Virus record (IMG/VR): IMGVR_UViG_3300042892_003972
Coordinates: 1-44,591 of that record
Direction: 5' to 3' (one strand)
Source: a virus
DNA length: 44,591 nucleotides
The notes under the pieces were generated by a model, which saw only the letters and a program-made list of their open reading frames with translations, ran no database searches and was not told where the DNA came from. The position numbers and the translations under genes were made by a program. Below are positions 11,944-17,147 of the stretch, piece after piece. The first letter of the stretch is position 1. Each line of letters starts with the position of its first letter.

Positions 11944-11988
11944 TAAAAAGGTCACTTTCCTGACCTTCCTGTGCTAGAGTATTACCTA

Positions 11989-12105
11989 TGAATGACGAAA
12001 GACGATACGAAAGGTAAGTAAGTAATACCTGTCTCCCCAATGAGGGTGGCTGAGTTGGCTAGTACAGCAACCAACTGCGGTTAGTTAAACGCAGAGTCCA
12101 TGTCC
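11989..12105 (+). ncRNA. structured leader of the transglycosylase gene
   Basis: A short ORF (ATG 11989 to TAA 12015, 8 codons) is followed by AGTTGG (12053-12058)/CCAACT (12071-12076) and CTGCG (12075-12079)/CGCAG (12090-12094) hairpins that share bases and cannot both form fully. A tRNA-like D-arm pattern (GCTG...CAGC) is visible but there is no T-arm. Mutually exclusive pairing before the lysis genes suggests an attenuation or timing device; this is inferred. Confidence 0.35.
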
Positions 12106-12123
12106 CCAAACAAAGGAATACCT

Positions 12124-12720
12124 ATGAATACAGTTCCTAATAAAACTGTCGAACAAATAATCAGCGTAGCCATTGCGGTTGTGTTGGTTTCATGTTTCTC
12201 TAGTTATGTTCAAACTTCGAGCGCAGATGTAGTAACAAATAAAGTAACAAAAGTTCAACTGGCTGAAGAGATTGCGCTACATGAAGAGAAGATTAAAGAA
12301 CTTCAACTAAAGAAGTTCGCAGAACAACGAAAACCATTTACAGATAAAGAACTAGCCCAAATGCTTTACGCGGTTGGCTTCGAGGGCAGGGCTCTCAAAG
12401 TTGCTTGGGCAGTTGTAAAGAAAGAGTCCAACGGACGACCACTAGCCTTCAATGGCAACACCCGTACTGGCGATAGTTCATACGGCATCTTCCAGATCAA
12501 CATGATTGGTGGATTAGGCGTAGACCGCCGAGAAAAGTATGACTTAAAAACAAACAGAGAATTATTCGATCCTGTCGTTAATGCCGAGATTGCGCTTCAC
12601 ATGACTAACGAAGGTGAGAATTGGAGTTCTTGGAAAGTTGGGAGCGGGTATAATGGTAGAGATCAAGCCCGTTTCTTAGACTGGTACAAGAGATTCCCAG
12701 AAGGAGTACCCCTTTCATGA
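12124..12720 (+). CDS. membrane-anchored lytic transglycosylase
   Basis: 198 residues, ATG at 12124 after AAAGGAAT. Residues 10-30 are a hydrophobic signal-anchor segment, then a charged helix, then an SLT-type lysozyme fold: Glu101 in 'KKESNGRP' is the catalytic acid, and 'GDSSYGIFQINM' is the conserved Gly-Leu-(Phe)-Gln-Ile segment. It cleaves peptidoglycan outside the membrane. It carries a signal or anchor of its own, so export may not need a holin. ATGA overlap to the peptidoglycan-binding gene marks a lysis pair. Confidence 0.75.
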   Translation: MNTVPNKTVEQIISVAIAVVLVSCFSSYVQTSSADVVTNKVTKVQLAEEIALHEEKIKELQLKKFAEQRKPFTDKELAQMLYAVGFEGRALKVAWAVVKKESNGRPLAFNGNTRTGDSSYGIFQINMIGGLGVDRREKYDLKTNRELFDPVVNAEIALHMTNEGENWSSWKVGSGYNGRDQARFLDWYKRFPEGVPLS

Positions 12721-13211
12721 CTGAAGAAGTAGCCCCAATTCATGATCAAGTAGTATCAACACCCGCCGAGTGGGTTGCTGAACCTATCCATGAAGAGCCT
12801 GTAGTTCCCGTTGAGGAGCCTAGGGTTGAAGAAGTTATTGTTGAACCAACACCAGAAGTTGTTGTTGAACCAACGCCGCCGGCTGTCGAAGAGCTAGTAG
12901 CAAAAAGTAAAAATGAAGAGCATGTTGCAGCGGCAGCTCCAGACCACGGCTTAGATGAAAAAGTTGTTCATACATCAGCCTTGGTTTTCAAGTCTAATTC
13001 TCACAATTCTGTATCAGTTGGTTTGGTACAAGGACGCTTAGTTGAGATGGGATTTGTCGCTGCCAGTTCAGACAAGTACGGATGGCTATGCGAAGGAACA
13101 ATGGAAGCCCTCGCTGCGTTTGCTAACACAAGCGTAGAAGAAGTTAATCTCAAAGACGCTTCAGTCATTGAAGCGTTGTTTGCGGGCACACAAGTTAGAG
13201 TTGTTTCTTAA
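12717..13211 (+). CDS. Pro/Val/Glu-rich linker with peptidoglycan-binding domain
   Basis: 164 residues. Residues 1-60 are low-complexity (repeated VEPTPEVV-type units); 100-164 match the PG_binding_1 pattern: a helix 'VQGRLVEMGF', then 'GWLCEGTMEALAAFA'. No catalytic domain. It is probably the wall-targeting partner of the transglycosylase, translated from the ATGA overlap. Repeat A (12898-12913) lies inside the gene and is read as Ala-Lys-Ser-Lys-Asn at the linker border. Confidence 0.7.
   Translation: MTEEVAPIHDQVVSTPAEWVAEPIHEEPVVPVEEPRVEEVIVEPTPEVVVEPTPPAVEELVAKSKNEEHVAAAAPDHGLDEKVVHTSALVFKSNSHNSVSVGLVQGRLVEMGFVAASSDKYGWLCEGTMEALAAFANTSVEEVNLKDASVIEALFAGTQVRVVS
12898..12913 (+). repeat. 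repeat A, copy 12 (inside a gene)
   Basis: Perfect TAGCAAAAAGTAAAAA in frame within the preceding coding sequence, between the Pro-rich and wall-binding parts. Confidence 0.9.
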
Positions 13212-13230
13212 GTAATTCATAATCAGCGTC

Positions 13231-13268
13231 CAGTCCCTCGTCTAAAATTGAGGGGCTGGGCGCTTTTT
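13231..13268 (+). terminator. intrinsic terminator using repeat A's T-run
   Basis: CAGTCCCTC (13231-13239) pairs over 9 bp with GAGGGGCTG (13250-13258). The first T-run after it (13264-13268) belongs to repeat A copy 13. Confidence 0.75.
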
Positions 13269-13279
13269 ACTTTTTGTTA
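13264..13279 (-). repeat. repeat A, copy 13
   Basis: TTTTTACTTTTTGTTA, one mismatch, directly behind a terminator hairpin. Confidence 0.8.
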
Positions 13280-13313
13280 AGCGCTTTCGTGTGGAACATG
13301 GAAGGACGACACA

Positions 13314-13604
13314 ATGGCAAAGAAAATGATAACGGAAGATGAGCGTGAAAATGCTTTCCTAGAGAAGGCAAAGATGCTTGTTGGTCGTGTAGTCGCGGTG
13401 TTCGCTGCGTCTGGATTGTCTGTAGTTGGTGCGGGTTCTCTCTTTGGTATCGAAGTGTGGAAGTCTATTGCGCTTGCTGGAGGTTTGGGTGTCGCTACTG
13501 TTGTAGAGGCTTTGTCCCGCGCCTATCTAGCGGACGGAAAACTTACTACCTCCGAGATTAACGACGCGTTTCGCTTAGTTGATAAGAAGAAGGCTGACGA
13601 CTAA
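13314..13604 (+). CDS. holin-like membrane protein
   Basis: 96 residues, AAGGA before the ATG. A charged N-terminus, two membrane segments (about 24-46 and 48-68, Gly/Ala-rich) joined by a short turn, and a charged cytoplasmic end, as in two-segment holins. Its place right after the cell-wall hydrolase genes supports the call. No catalytic motif. A short transmembrane accessory protein is the alternative. Confidence 0.6.
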   Translation: MAKKMITEDERENAFLEKAKMLVGRVVAVFAASGLSVVGAGSLFGIEVWKSIALAGGLGVATVVEALSRAYLADGKLTTSEINDAFRLVDKKKADD

Positions 13605-13625
13605 TACGGATTATCAAAAAAGAAA

Positions 13626-13655
13626 CCCCCTAGTTTTCGCTAGGGGGTTTTCTTT
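13626..13655 (+). terminator. bidirectional terminator
   Basis: CCCCCTAG (13626-13633)/CTAGGGGG (13640-13647) between converging genes, T-rich on the right and A-rich on the left, so it can end transcription in both directions. Confidence 0.9.
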
Positions 13656-13667
13656 AATGAGGTTACT

Positions 13668-13787
13668 TTAGGCTCCGAAGATGAAACATAGAGCGACTGC
13701 GATACCTACACCAATGAAGGCTCCGATAGGTGCGCCGAAGTCTGCGTTATCATCTAACCAATCTATTACTGCTGTAAATGGATTCAT
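13668..13787 (-). CDS. 39-residue membrane protein
   Basis: The start at 13787 (- strand) is chosen because AAAGGGGGAAAG precedes it. A short N-terminus, an acidic part (WLDDNADFG) and one hydrophobic segment (about 20-39) to the end. Function unknown. The gene has its own promoter at 13829-13857. Confidence 0.6.
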   Translation of the reverse strand: MNPFTAVIDWLDDNADFGAPIGAFIGVGIAVALCFIFGA

Positions 13788-13828
13788 TTTCTTTCCCCCT
13801 TTTAGGTTCTCCTTGAACCAATAAGATA

Positions 13829-13857
13829 AAGATACACTACGCCCTAACATTTGTCAA
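13829..13857 (-). promoter_or_regulatory. promoter of the 13668 gene
   Basis: - strand TTGACA (13852-13857), 17 bp, TATCTT (13829-13834), overlapping the end of the HTH gene upstream. Confidence 0.8.
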
Positions 13858-14492
13858 AGACACGCCGAGTAGGGGGCTGCCCTGCGGTTAGAGGTTTTGA
13901 TTTGTCTATAGACATTAGAGCCACCATTTGAGGTTTTGTAGCCATACCGAACGAGTCTGAATACAAGCCCCGAGGTAGTAACTCCAAGTAACTTACCGAG
14001 TCTGTACATAGAAACCCCGTGTACTGTGTGCGCTTCGTTGAGCAAGTAAGAATACTCTTCGGCTTCTGAACGATAACGCGGTGAGTTCGAGCGAACCTTC
14101 TCTGCTATTGGTTTAAGTTCTTTAAGCCTTGCTAGTAATTCAGCGGGAGGTAAGGCGTGAATAGTCAATGAAGATTTAGGCTCATGCTTTGGAACCTCTG
14201 GGATTACTAGAGTTGGAGGTACAGGCTCTGCGGTGTGCTTGCCTATAATAATTCTTATCATCTCATTTGATAGCCCTGTAGATTTAGCAATGCTAACGTG
14301 TGTCCACCCTGCGTTTACTAGCGCAATGACGTAATCATTTCGCAAGTTCTTTAAGTTGCTTTTAGCCAATGCGGTGAAGTTGTTTGTAACCTCTTCAGGT
14401 AGTTGAACATTAGCAACCTTGTTCATACCTGCGCGTTTGTAGTAGTTTTTACTTTTTCCTAATTGCGTTTCTTCGATTGTCGTTGTTGTCAT
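13854..14492 (-). CDS. two-helix-turn-helix regulatory protein
   Basis: 212 residues on the - strand. Residues 57-85 ('NAGWTHVSIAKSTGLSNEMIRIII') and about 160-183 ('VSMYRLGKLLGVTTSGLVFRLV') are both helix-turn-helix units, with a Pro-rich linker. The order and the segment 'R-S-(N/K)-(S/T)-P' before the second unit match the gene at 16647, so the two look like paralogues. Residues 12-16 (GKSKN) are encoded by repeat A copy 14. It starts MTTTTIE like the 258 gene. Likely a DNA-binding regulator; the target is unknown. Confidence 0.65.
   Translation of the reverse strand: MTTTTIEETQLGKSKNYYKRAGMNKVANVQLPEEVTNNFTALAKSNLKNLRNDYVIALVNAGWTHVSIAKSTGLSNEMIRIIIGKHTAEPVPPTLVIPEVPKHEPKSSLTIHALPPAELLARLKELKPIAEKVRSNSPRYRSEAEEYSYLLNEAHTVHGVSMYRLGKLLGVTTSGLVFRLVRYGYKTSNGGSNVYRQIKTSNRRAAPYSACL
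14446..14461 (-). repeat. repeat A, copy 14 (inside a gene)
   Basis: One-mismatch copy in the - strand coding sequence of the HTH protein, read as Gly-Lys-Ser-Lys-Asn. Confidence 0.75.
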
Positions 14493-14513
14493 TTGTCTTT
14501 TGTCCTTTGTCTT

Positions 14514-14846
14514 TTAGAGTCCGAATAGTTTTCGTAGTTTGTTTGCGGTGGCTTCGTCAAGTCCGAGAGTTGAACCTTCGTCATCTACTCCGCCTGTGAA
14601 GATTACATTTCCTTTGATCAAGTCTGTCTTTCCGAAAGACTCTTCCCATAGGTCTGTGGCTAACGGGTTGAAAGGCAAGCCGTTTAGTTTGCCTTCTTCG
14701 TTACACCACATAGTGAGAGTTGGGCTTAGATCTACTGCCTCTATCCAACCACCGACTGCTTCTTGAAGTTGCTTTAGTCTTTGTCCCTCTTCAGCGATTT
14801 CGACCTCTACTGCTACTCCGTCTGTGTCTAGTTTAATTGCTAACAT
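14514..14846 (-). CDS. DUF3846-like protein
   Basis: 110 residues from the ATG at 14844-14846 (- strand) with GGGAG upstream. The DUF3846 pattern is clear: 'LQEAVGGWIEAV', 'CNEEGKLNGLPFN', 'AT' and 'D-x-I-x-G-x-V-x-F-T-G'. These proteins are frequent in phages and plasmids, of unknown function. The gene is upstream of and cotranscribed with the HTH gene: 21 bases separate them and no terminator lies between. Confidence 0.8.
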   Translation of the reverse strand: MLAIKLDTDGVAVEVEIAEEGQRLKQLQEAVGGWIEAVDLSPTLTMWCNEEGKLNGLPFNPLATDLWEESFGKTDLIKGNVIFTGGVDDEGSTLGLDEATANKLRKLFGL

Positions 14847-14875
14847 TTGTTTTCTCCCTTTGTTGTTATGCCGTA

Positions 14876-14904
14876 AGTTTAGTACTAGCATTTTAGTTTG
14901 TCAA
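14876..14904 (-). promoter_or_regulatory. promoter of the DUF3846/HTH genes
   Basis: - strand TTGACA (14899-14904), 17 bp, TAAACT (14876-14881). Confidence 0.8.
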
Positions 14905-14921
14905 ACTGTCGTACATAAGGA

Positions 14922-14941
14922 AGCCCCTCTTTCGAGGGGCT
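14922..14941 (-). terminator. probable terminator hairpin
   Basis: AGCCCCTC/GAGGGGCT stem around TTTC after the 14954 gene on the - strand; the following T-run is short. Confidence 0.55.
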
Positions 14942-14953
14942 ACCTTGTTTGTC

Positions 14954-15121
14954 TTAGTTAGTTGCCCAGAAATCTTCTACTGCGAAGTTTTCGACCTCTA
15001 CCTTGCGCTTTGCTACCTTGCGCTTTGCTACCTTGCGGTCTTGCTTGATTGTGTCAATTACGAAAGGTGAAGCGATTAGTAGGACACTTGCGAAGTAGAT
15101 TACGGCTGTTGTCTGTGACAT
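14954..15121 (-). CDS. small membrane protein with Lys/Arg repeat
   Basis: 55 residues, start at 15121 (- strand), AGGGGAAA before it. One membrane segment (about 7-23), then a basic KVAKRK unit twice, from a 15-bp tandem duplication at about 15000-15030, and an acidic end. Function unknown. It has a CRP-like box before its promoter and a hairpin in its leader. Confidence 0.6.
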   Translation of the reverse strand: MSQTTAVIYFASVLLIASPFVIDTIKQDRKVAKRKVAKRKVEVENFAVEDFWATN

Positions 15122-15140
15122 TTTATTTCCCCTATTCTTT

Positions 15141-15157
15141 AAGCACCCCTTGTGCTT
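15141..15157 (-). promoter_or_regulatory. leader hairpin of the 14954 gene
   Basis: AAGCAC/GTGCTT stem near the transcription start. The same hairpin (AGCAC...GTGCT, with CTTG in the loop on one strand) is at 15580-15594 before another - strand gene; it may protect the mRNA 5' end. Confidence 0.45.
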
Positions 15158-15165
15158 ATGAGATA

Positions 15166-15193
15166 AGTTTATCAAACTGTAGGCTAGTGTCAA
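15166..15193 (-). promoter_or_regulatory. promoter of the 14954 gene
   Basis: - strand TTGACA (15188-15193), 16 bp, TAAACT (15166-15171). The spacer begins CTAGCCTACA, as at 16066-16094. Confidence 0.8.
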
Positions 15194-15213
15194 GTAATAA
15201 CAAGCCTTTTCTT

Positions 15214-15229
15214 TGTGATGTCTGTCACA
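15214..15229 (-). promoter_or_regulatory. CRP/GlxR-like palindrome
   Basis: TGTGATGTCTGTCACA, a perfect TGTGA-N6-TCACA, centred 28.5 bp beyond the outer edge of the - strand -35 box at 15188-15193. Confidence 0.65.
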
Positions 15230-15292
15230 GTGCGGTGGTGTGTTGAGATTGTTTATAGGCGCGGCTGGCAAGCGCAATTTTTGTTTATATAG

Positions 15293-15308
15293 TTTTTACT
15301 TTTTGCTA
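15293..15308 (-). repeat. repeat A, copy 15
   Basis: TTTTTACTTTTTGCTA, perfect. Confidence 0.9.
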
Positions 15309-15332
15309 CAGTCTTTTTTTTTTTGACAATAA

Positions 15333-15360
15333 GAAAACCCCCTCTTTCGAGGGGGCTTCT
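15333..15360 (-). terminator. intrinsic terminator
   Basis: CCCCCTC (15338-15344)/GAGGGGG (15349-15355); on the - strand it is followed by TTTTCTT and so ends the 15370 gene. Confidence 0.85.
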
Positions 15361-15369
15361 TTTTGAAGG

Positions 15370-15558
15370 TTACTTTCTTTTATCTAGTTCTTTTACACCC
15401 ATGTGGTAGCGCATAGAATACTTTGTGCTAATACCTTCTCCAGTGCCTTCATAACTCTTGAACATTTCCTCTAGTGTCCAGACCATTTCCTGAACTGTAG
15501 TTGTATCTAGTTGCGCAATGTTCGACTCGTTGATCTCTAGTAGTTGGTCGTAGTCCAT
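15370..15558 (-). CDS. hypothetical acidic protein
   Basis: 62 residues on the - strand, AAGGGGGAAA before the ATG. Helical N-terminal part with many Glu and Asp, and a Met- and Tyr-rich end. No family recognised. A degenerate CRP-like box (15654-15669) is upstream of its promoter. Confidence 0.6.
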   Translation of the reverse strand: MDYDQLLEINESNIAQLDTTTVQEMVWTLEEMFKSYEGTGEGISTKYSMRYHMGVKELDKRK

Positions 15559-15603
15559 TTTGTTTCCCCCTTTTTTACTAGCACTCCTTGTGCTTATAGG
15601 TAA

Positions 15604-15633
15604 AGTTTAAGGCATAACATACGGCAGTGTCAA
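15604..15633 (-). promoter_or_regulatory. promoter of the 15370 gene
   Basis: - strand TTGACA (15628-15633), 18 bp, TAAACT (15604-15609). Confidence 0.7.
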
Positions 15634-15653
15634 GTGTTATCAAGTAATTCTTT

Positions 15654-15669
15654 TGTGTGTTGCGTCACT
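15654..15669 (-). promoter_or_regulatory. degenerate CRP/GlxR-like palindrome
   Basis: TGTGTGTTGCGTCACT, two bases off TGTGA-N6-TCACA, centred 28.5 bp beyond the -35 box, exactly as at the two perfect - strand sites. Confidence 0.45.
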
Positions 15670-15685
15670 TTTGCGGTAGCGTCTA

Positions 15686-15701
15686 TTTTTACTTTTTGCT
15701 A
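15686..15701 (-). repeat. repeat A, copy 16
   Basis: TTTTTACTTTTTGCTA, perfect. Confidence 0.9.
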
Positions 15702-15712
15702 GGGGGCAGAGA

Positions 15713-15738
15713 AAAACCCCCGCTTTCGCGGGGGCTTT
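15713..15738 (-). terminator. intrinsic terminator
   Basis: CCCCCGC (15717-15723)/GCGGGGG (15728-15734); the - strand continues with TTTTTCTC. It ends the 15745 gene. Confidence 0.85.
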
Positions 15739-15744
15739 GAACTT

Positions 15745-16032
15745 TTAGGCTCTCTCTCCCGTAGGGTTGGAACTAGACCACGATACGGTTTCCACGTCAT
15801 CACTGTAGTTCAAGATTTGAAAAACTCTTTTATCTAAAAATCTTGTGCCGTACTCTTTAGCAAGTTCTAGTGCTTCCTTCTTAGTGTTTGCGGTAAGTTC
15901 AAATCCTTCACCGAAGTTGCGTAGAAGTAATTTACCCATAGGAACGAACTCTACGAAGAAAGTTTTCTTACCATTGTTTGTCTTAGCGAACGCACTTAGA
16001 ATCTCTGAATCTGTAAGAAGTACCTTTGACAT
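15745..16032 (-). CDS. hypothetical protein
   Basis: 95 residues, AAGGGGAAAC before its - strand ATG. A beta-rich middle (TFFVEFVPMGKLLLRNF) and a helix (KKEALELAKEYG). It resembles small phage regulatory or single-domain proteins only in size. No family recognised. Confidence 0.6.
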   Translation of the reverse strand: MSKVLLTDSEILSAFAKTNNGKKTFFVEFVPMGKLLLRNFGEGFELTANTKKEALELAKEYGTRFLDKRVFQILNYSDDVETVSWSSSNPTGERA

Positions 16033-16065
16033 TTTGTTTCCCCTTTGTTGTTTGCTTGTAGAGCA

Positions 16066-16094
16066 ATCCTATAAAAATTGTAGGCTAGTGTCAA
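16066..16094 (-). promoter_or_regulatory. promoter of the 15745 gene
   Basis: - strand TTGACA (16089-16094), 17 bp, TAGGAT (16066-16071). Promoter plus upstream CRP-like box is a near copy of the 15166-15229 unit. Confidence 0.75.
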
Positions 16095-16114
16095 GTGTTA
16101 TCAACCAATTCTTT

Positions 16115-16130
16115 TGTGATGTCTGTCACA
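16115..16130 (-). promoter_or_regulatory. CRP/GlxR-like palindrome
   Basis: TGTGATGTCTGTCACA, identical to the site at 15214 and with the same 28.5-bp spacing to its -35 box. Confidence 0.65.
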
Positions 16131-16158
16131 CAGATTGCTAGGTGATTACTAGATACCT

Positions 16159-16188
16159 GACCAGTCACGACCAGTCATGACCAGTCAT
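16159..16188. repeat. 10-bp direct repeat, three copies
   Basis: GACCAGTCA(C/T) three times in tandem at exactly 10 bp spacing. Part of the 16.15-16.39 kb repeat zone. Confidence 0.85.
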
Positions 16189-16240
16189 CTAGTAGAAGTT
16201 GTCTGTAGTTCATAGACTCACTACCTACCAACCAAGATCT

Positions 16241-16322
16241 ATGTTACTCACTAGTAACTTAACTATGTACCTATGTTACTCACTAGTAACTTAGTCATCT
16301 CTTATGTTACTCACTAGTAACT
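16241..16322. repeat. three copies of a palindrome-bearing direct repeat
   Basis: ATGTTACTCACTAGTAACT occurs three times (from 16241, 16273 and 16304), 31-32 bp apart (about three helical turns). Each copy holds the inverted repeat GTTACT...AGTAAC, a probable dimer-binding site. Confidence 0.85.
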
Positions 16323-16346
16323 ATCCTCTACCCCTACCCCCTTATC

Positions 16347-16390
16347 AGATACCTCTTAGATACCTCTTAGATACCTCTCAGGTAACTCTT
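16347..16390. repeat. 11-bp tandem repeat
   Basis: AGATACCTCTT occurs three times in tandem (one base differs in the third) plus a diverged fourth. Next to it is AT-rich sequence (16394-16435). A single AGATACC also lies at 16151. Confidence 0.8.
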
Positions 16391-16507
16391 AGGATTGAAT
16401 TATAAAAATAATTCTCAGAAAACTTTAAGGTATCTAACTTTCAGCCAATTCTCAGGAAAATAAAAATCAGCAAAAAGTAAAGTAAATTATCCGGAAACGA
16501 TTTAGAA

Positions 16508-16642
16508 ATGCTCCGCGCCCATGCAAAGCCGTCTCGCAGGCCAAAAGCAAAAAACGGTAATGTTCATATATTTCAACGATTCGTCCAATGCTTCCGCTGC
16601 TTCAACATTCACTGTACGCCTTTGAAAAAGACTGTACGATAG
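16508..16642 (+). CDS. possible small basic Cys-rich protein
   Basis: 44 residues. Basic first half (SRRPKAK), then CFRC and a further Cys (HCTP) suggest a metal knuckle. It ends 4 bases before the next start, so coupling is possible. There is no strong ribosome binding site, so the call is uncertain; the frame could be chance. Confidence 0.35.
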   Translation: MLRAHAKPSRRPKAKNGNVHIFQRFVQCFRCFNIHCTPLKKTVR

Positions 16643-16646
16643 GTCA

Positions 16647-17147
16647 ATGAAACATAGCCAGAAATTACCAGACGACGAAGTTCGTTTTATCTCTGCCATG
16701 TCCCCAGAACTTATTCCAGGACGCCTCCGCGCCCTTTGGGAAGCAGGATGGTCTTTGGGAGTCATTGCTAAATCTCTCAAACCTGTCCGCCCAAAGTCCA
16801 CAGTTCACTTTTGGGTCAAGAACGCCGCTAATCAGGAGCAAACACGAACAATTCCCTCTCCTCCAGCTAAATCACTGACCTCATCCGCTCCGCTTGCGTC
16901 TTCCCCTCGTATGCGTAGCATTTCTCCAGAGGTTCCACTAGATATGGTCGCTCATATACAACAGTTATCTCAGCTTTCCAAGCGCTACAGGTCTAAAACA
17001 CCTTCTTCCAGCCCCCTAGCACAGGCAAATAGAGAACTTACAGAGATTGCCCTAGACCTATATCATCGAGGAGTTCCTGCAGCCTCTATTGCTCAAGCCG
17101 CAGGAGTTACTTATCGTGCTATGGCAAGGAGAATCGCCAATGGCTAA
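16647..17147 (+). CDS. two-helix-turn-helix protein
   Basis: 166 residues, first strong gene of the late block. HTH-like segments at about 33-65 ('RLRALWEAGWSLGVIAKSLKPVRP') and 138-164 ('LYHRGVPAASIAQAAGVTYRAMARRI'), with a Ser/Pro-rich linker. The layout matches the - strand HTH protein at 13854. Position just before the head genes and next to the 16.2 kb repeats suggests a terminase small subunit or a regulator binding there; neither is proven. Overlaps the next gene by 8 bases. Confidence 0.6.
   Translation: MKHSQKLPDDEVRFISAMSPELIPGRLRALWEAGWSLGVIAKSLKPVRPKSTVHFWVKNAANQEQTRTIPSPPAKSLTSSAPLASSPRMRSISPEVPLDMVAHIQQLSQLSKRYRSKTPSSSPLAQANRELTEIALDLYHRGVPAASIAQAAGVTYRAMARRIANG

Noticed and set aside
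12035-12105. tRNA gene
   Set aside because: A D-arm-like GCTG...CAGC with a fitting loop is present, but there is no T-arm (GGTTCRANTCC), no acceptor helix and the anticodon arm does not pair. Kept only as a structured leader.
1149-15701. Repeat A as a transcription terminator or insertion-sequence end
   Set aside because: It has no stem of its own, sits on both strands regardless of gene direction, and no transposase or target duplication is seen near any copy. In one case (13264) its T-run follows a real hairpin, but that is the exception.
16159-16390. CRISPR array
   Set aside because: Repeats are 10-19 bp, of three different types, without spacers of constant unique length and without cas genes.
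16502-16801. - strand ORF of 99 codons
   Set aside because: Overlaps the stronger + strand gene from 16647 and has no ribosome binding site or promoter on its strand.
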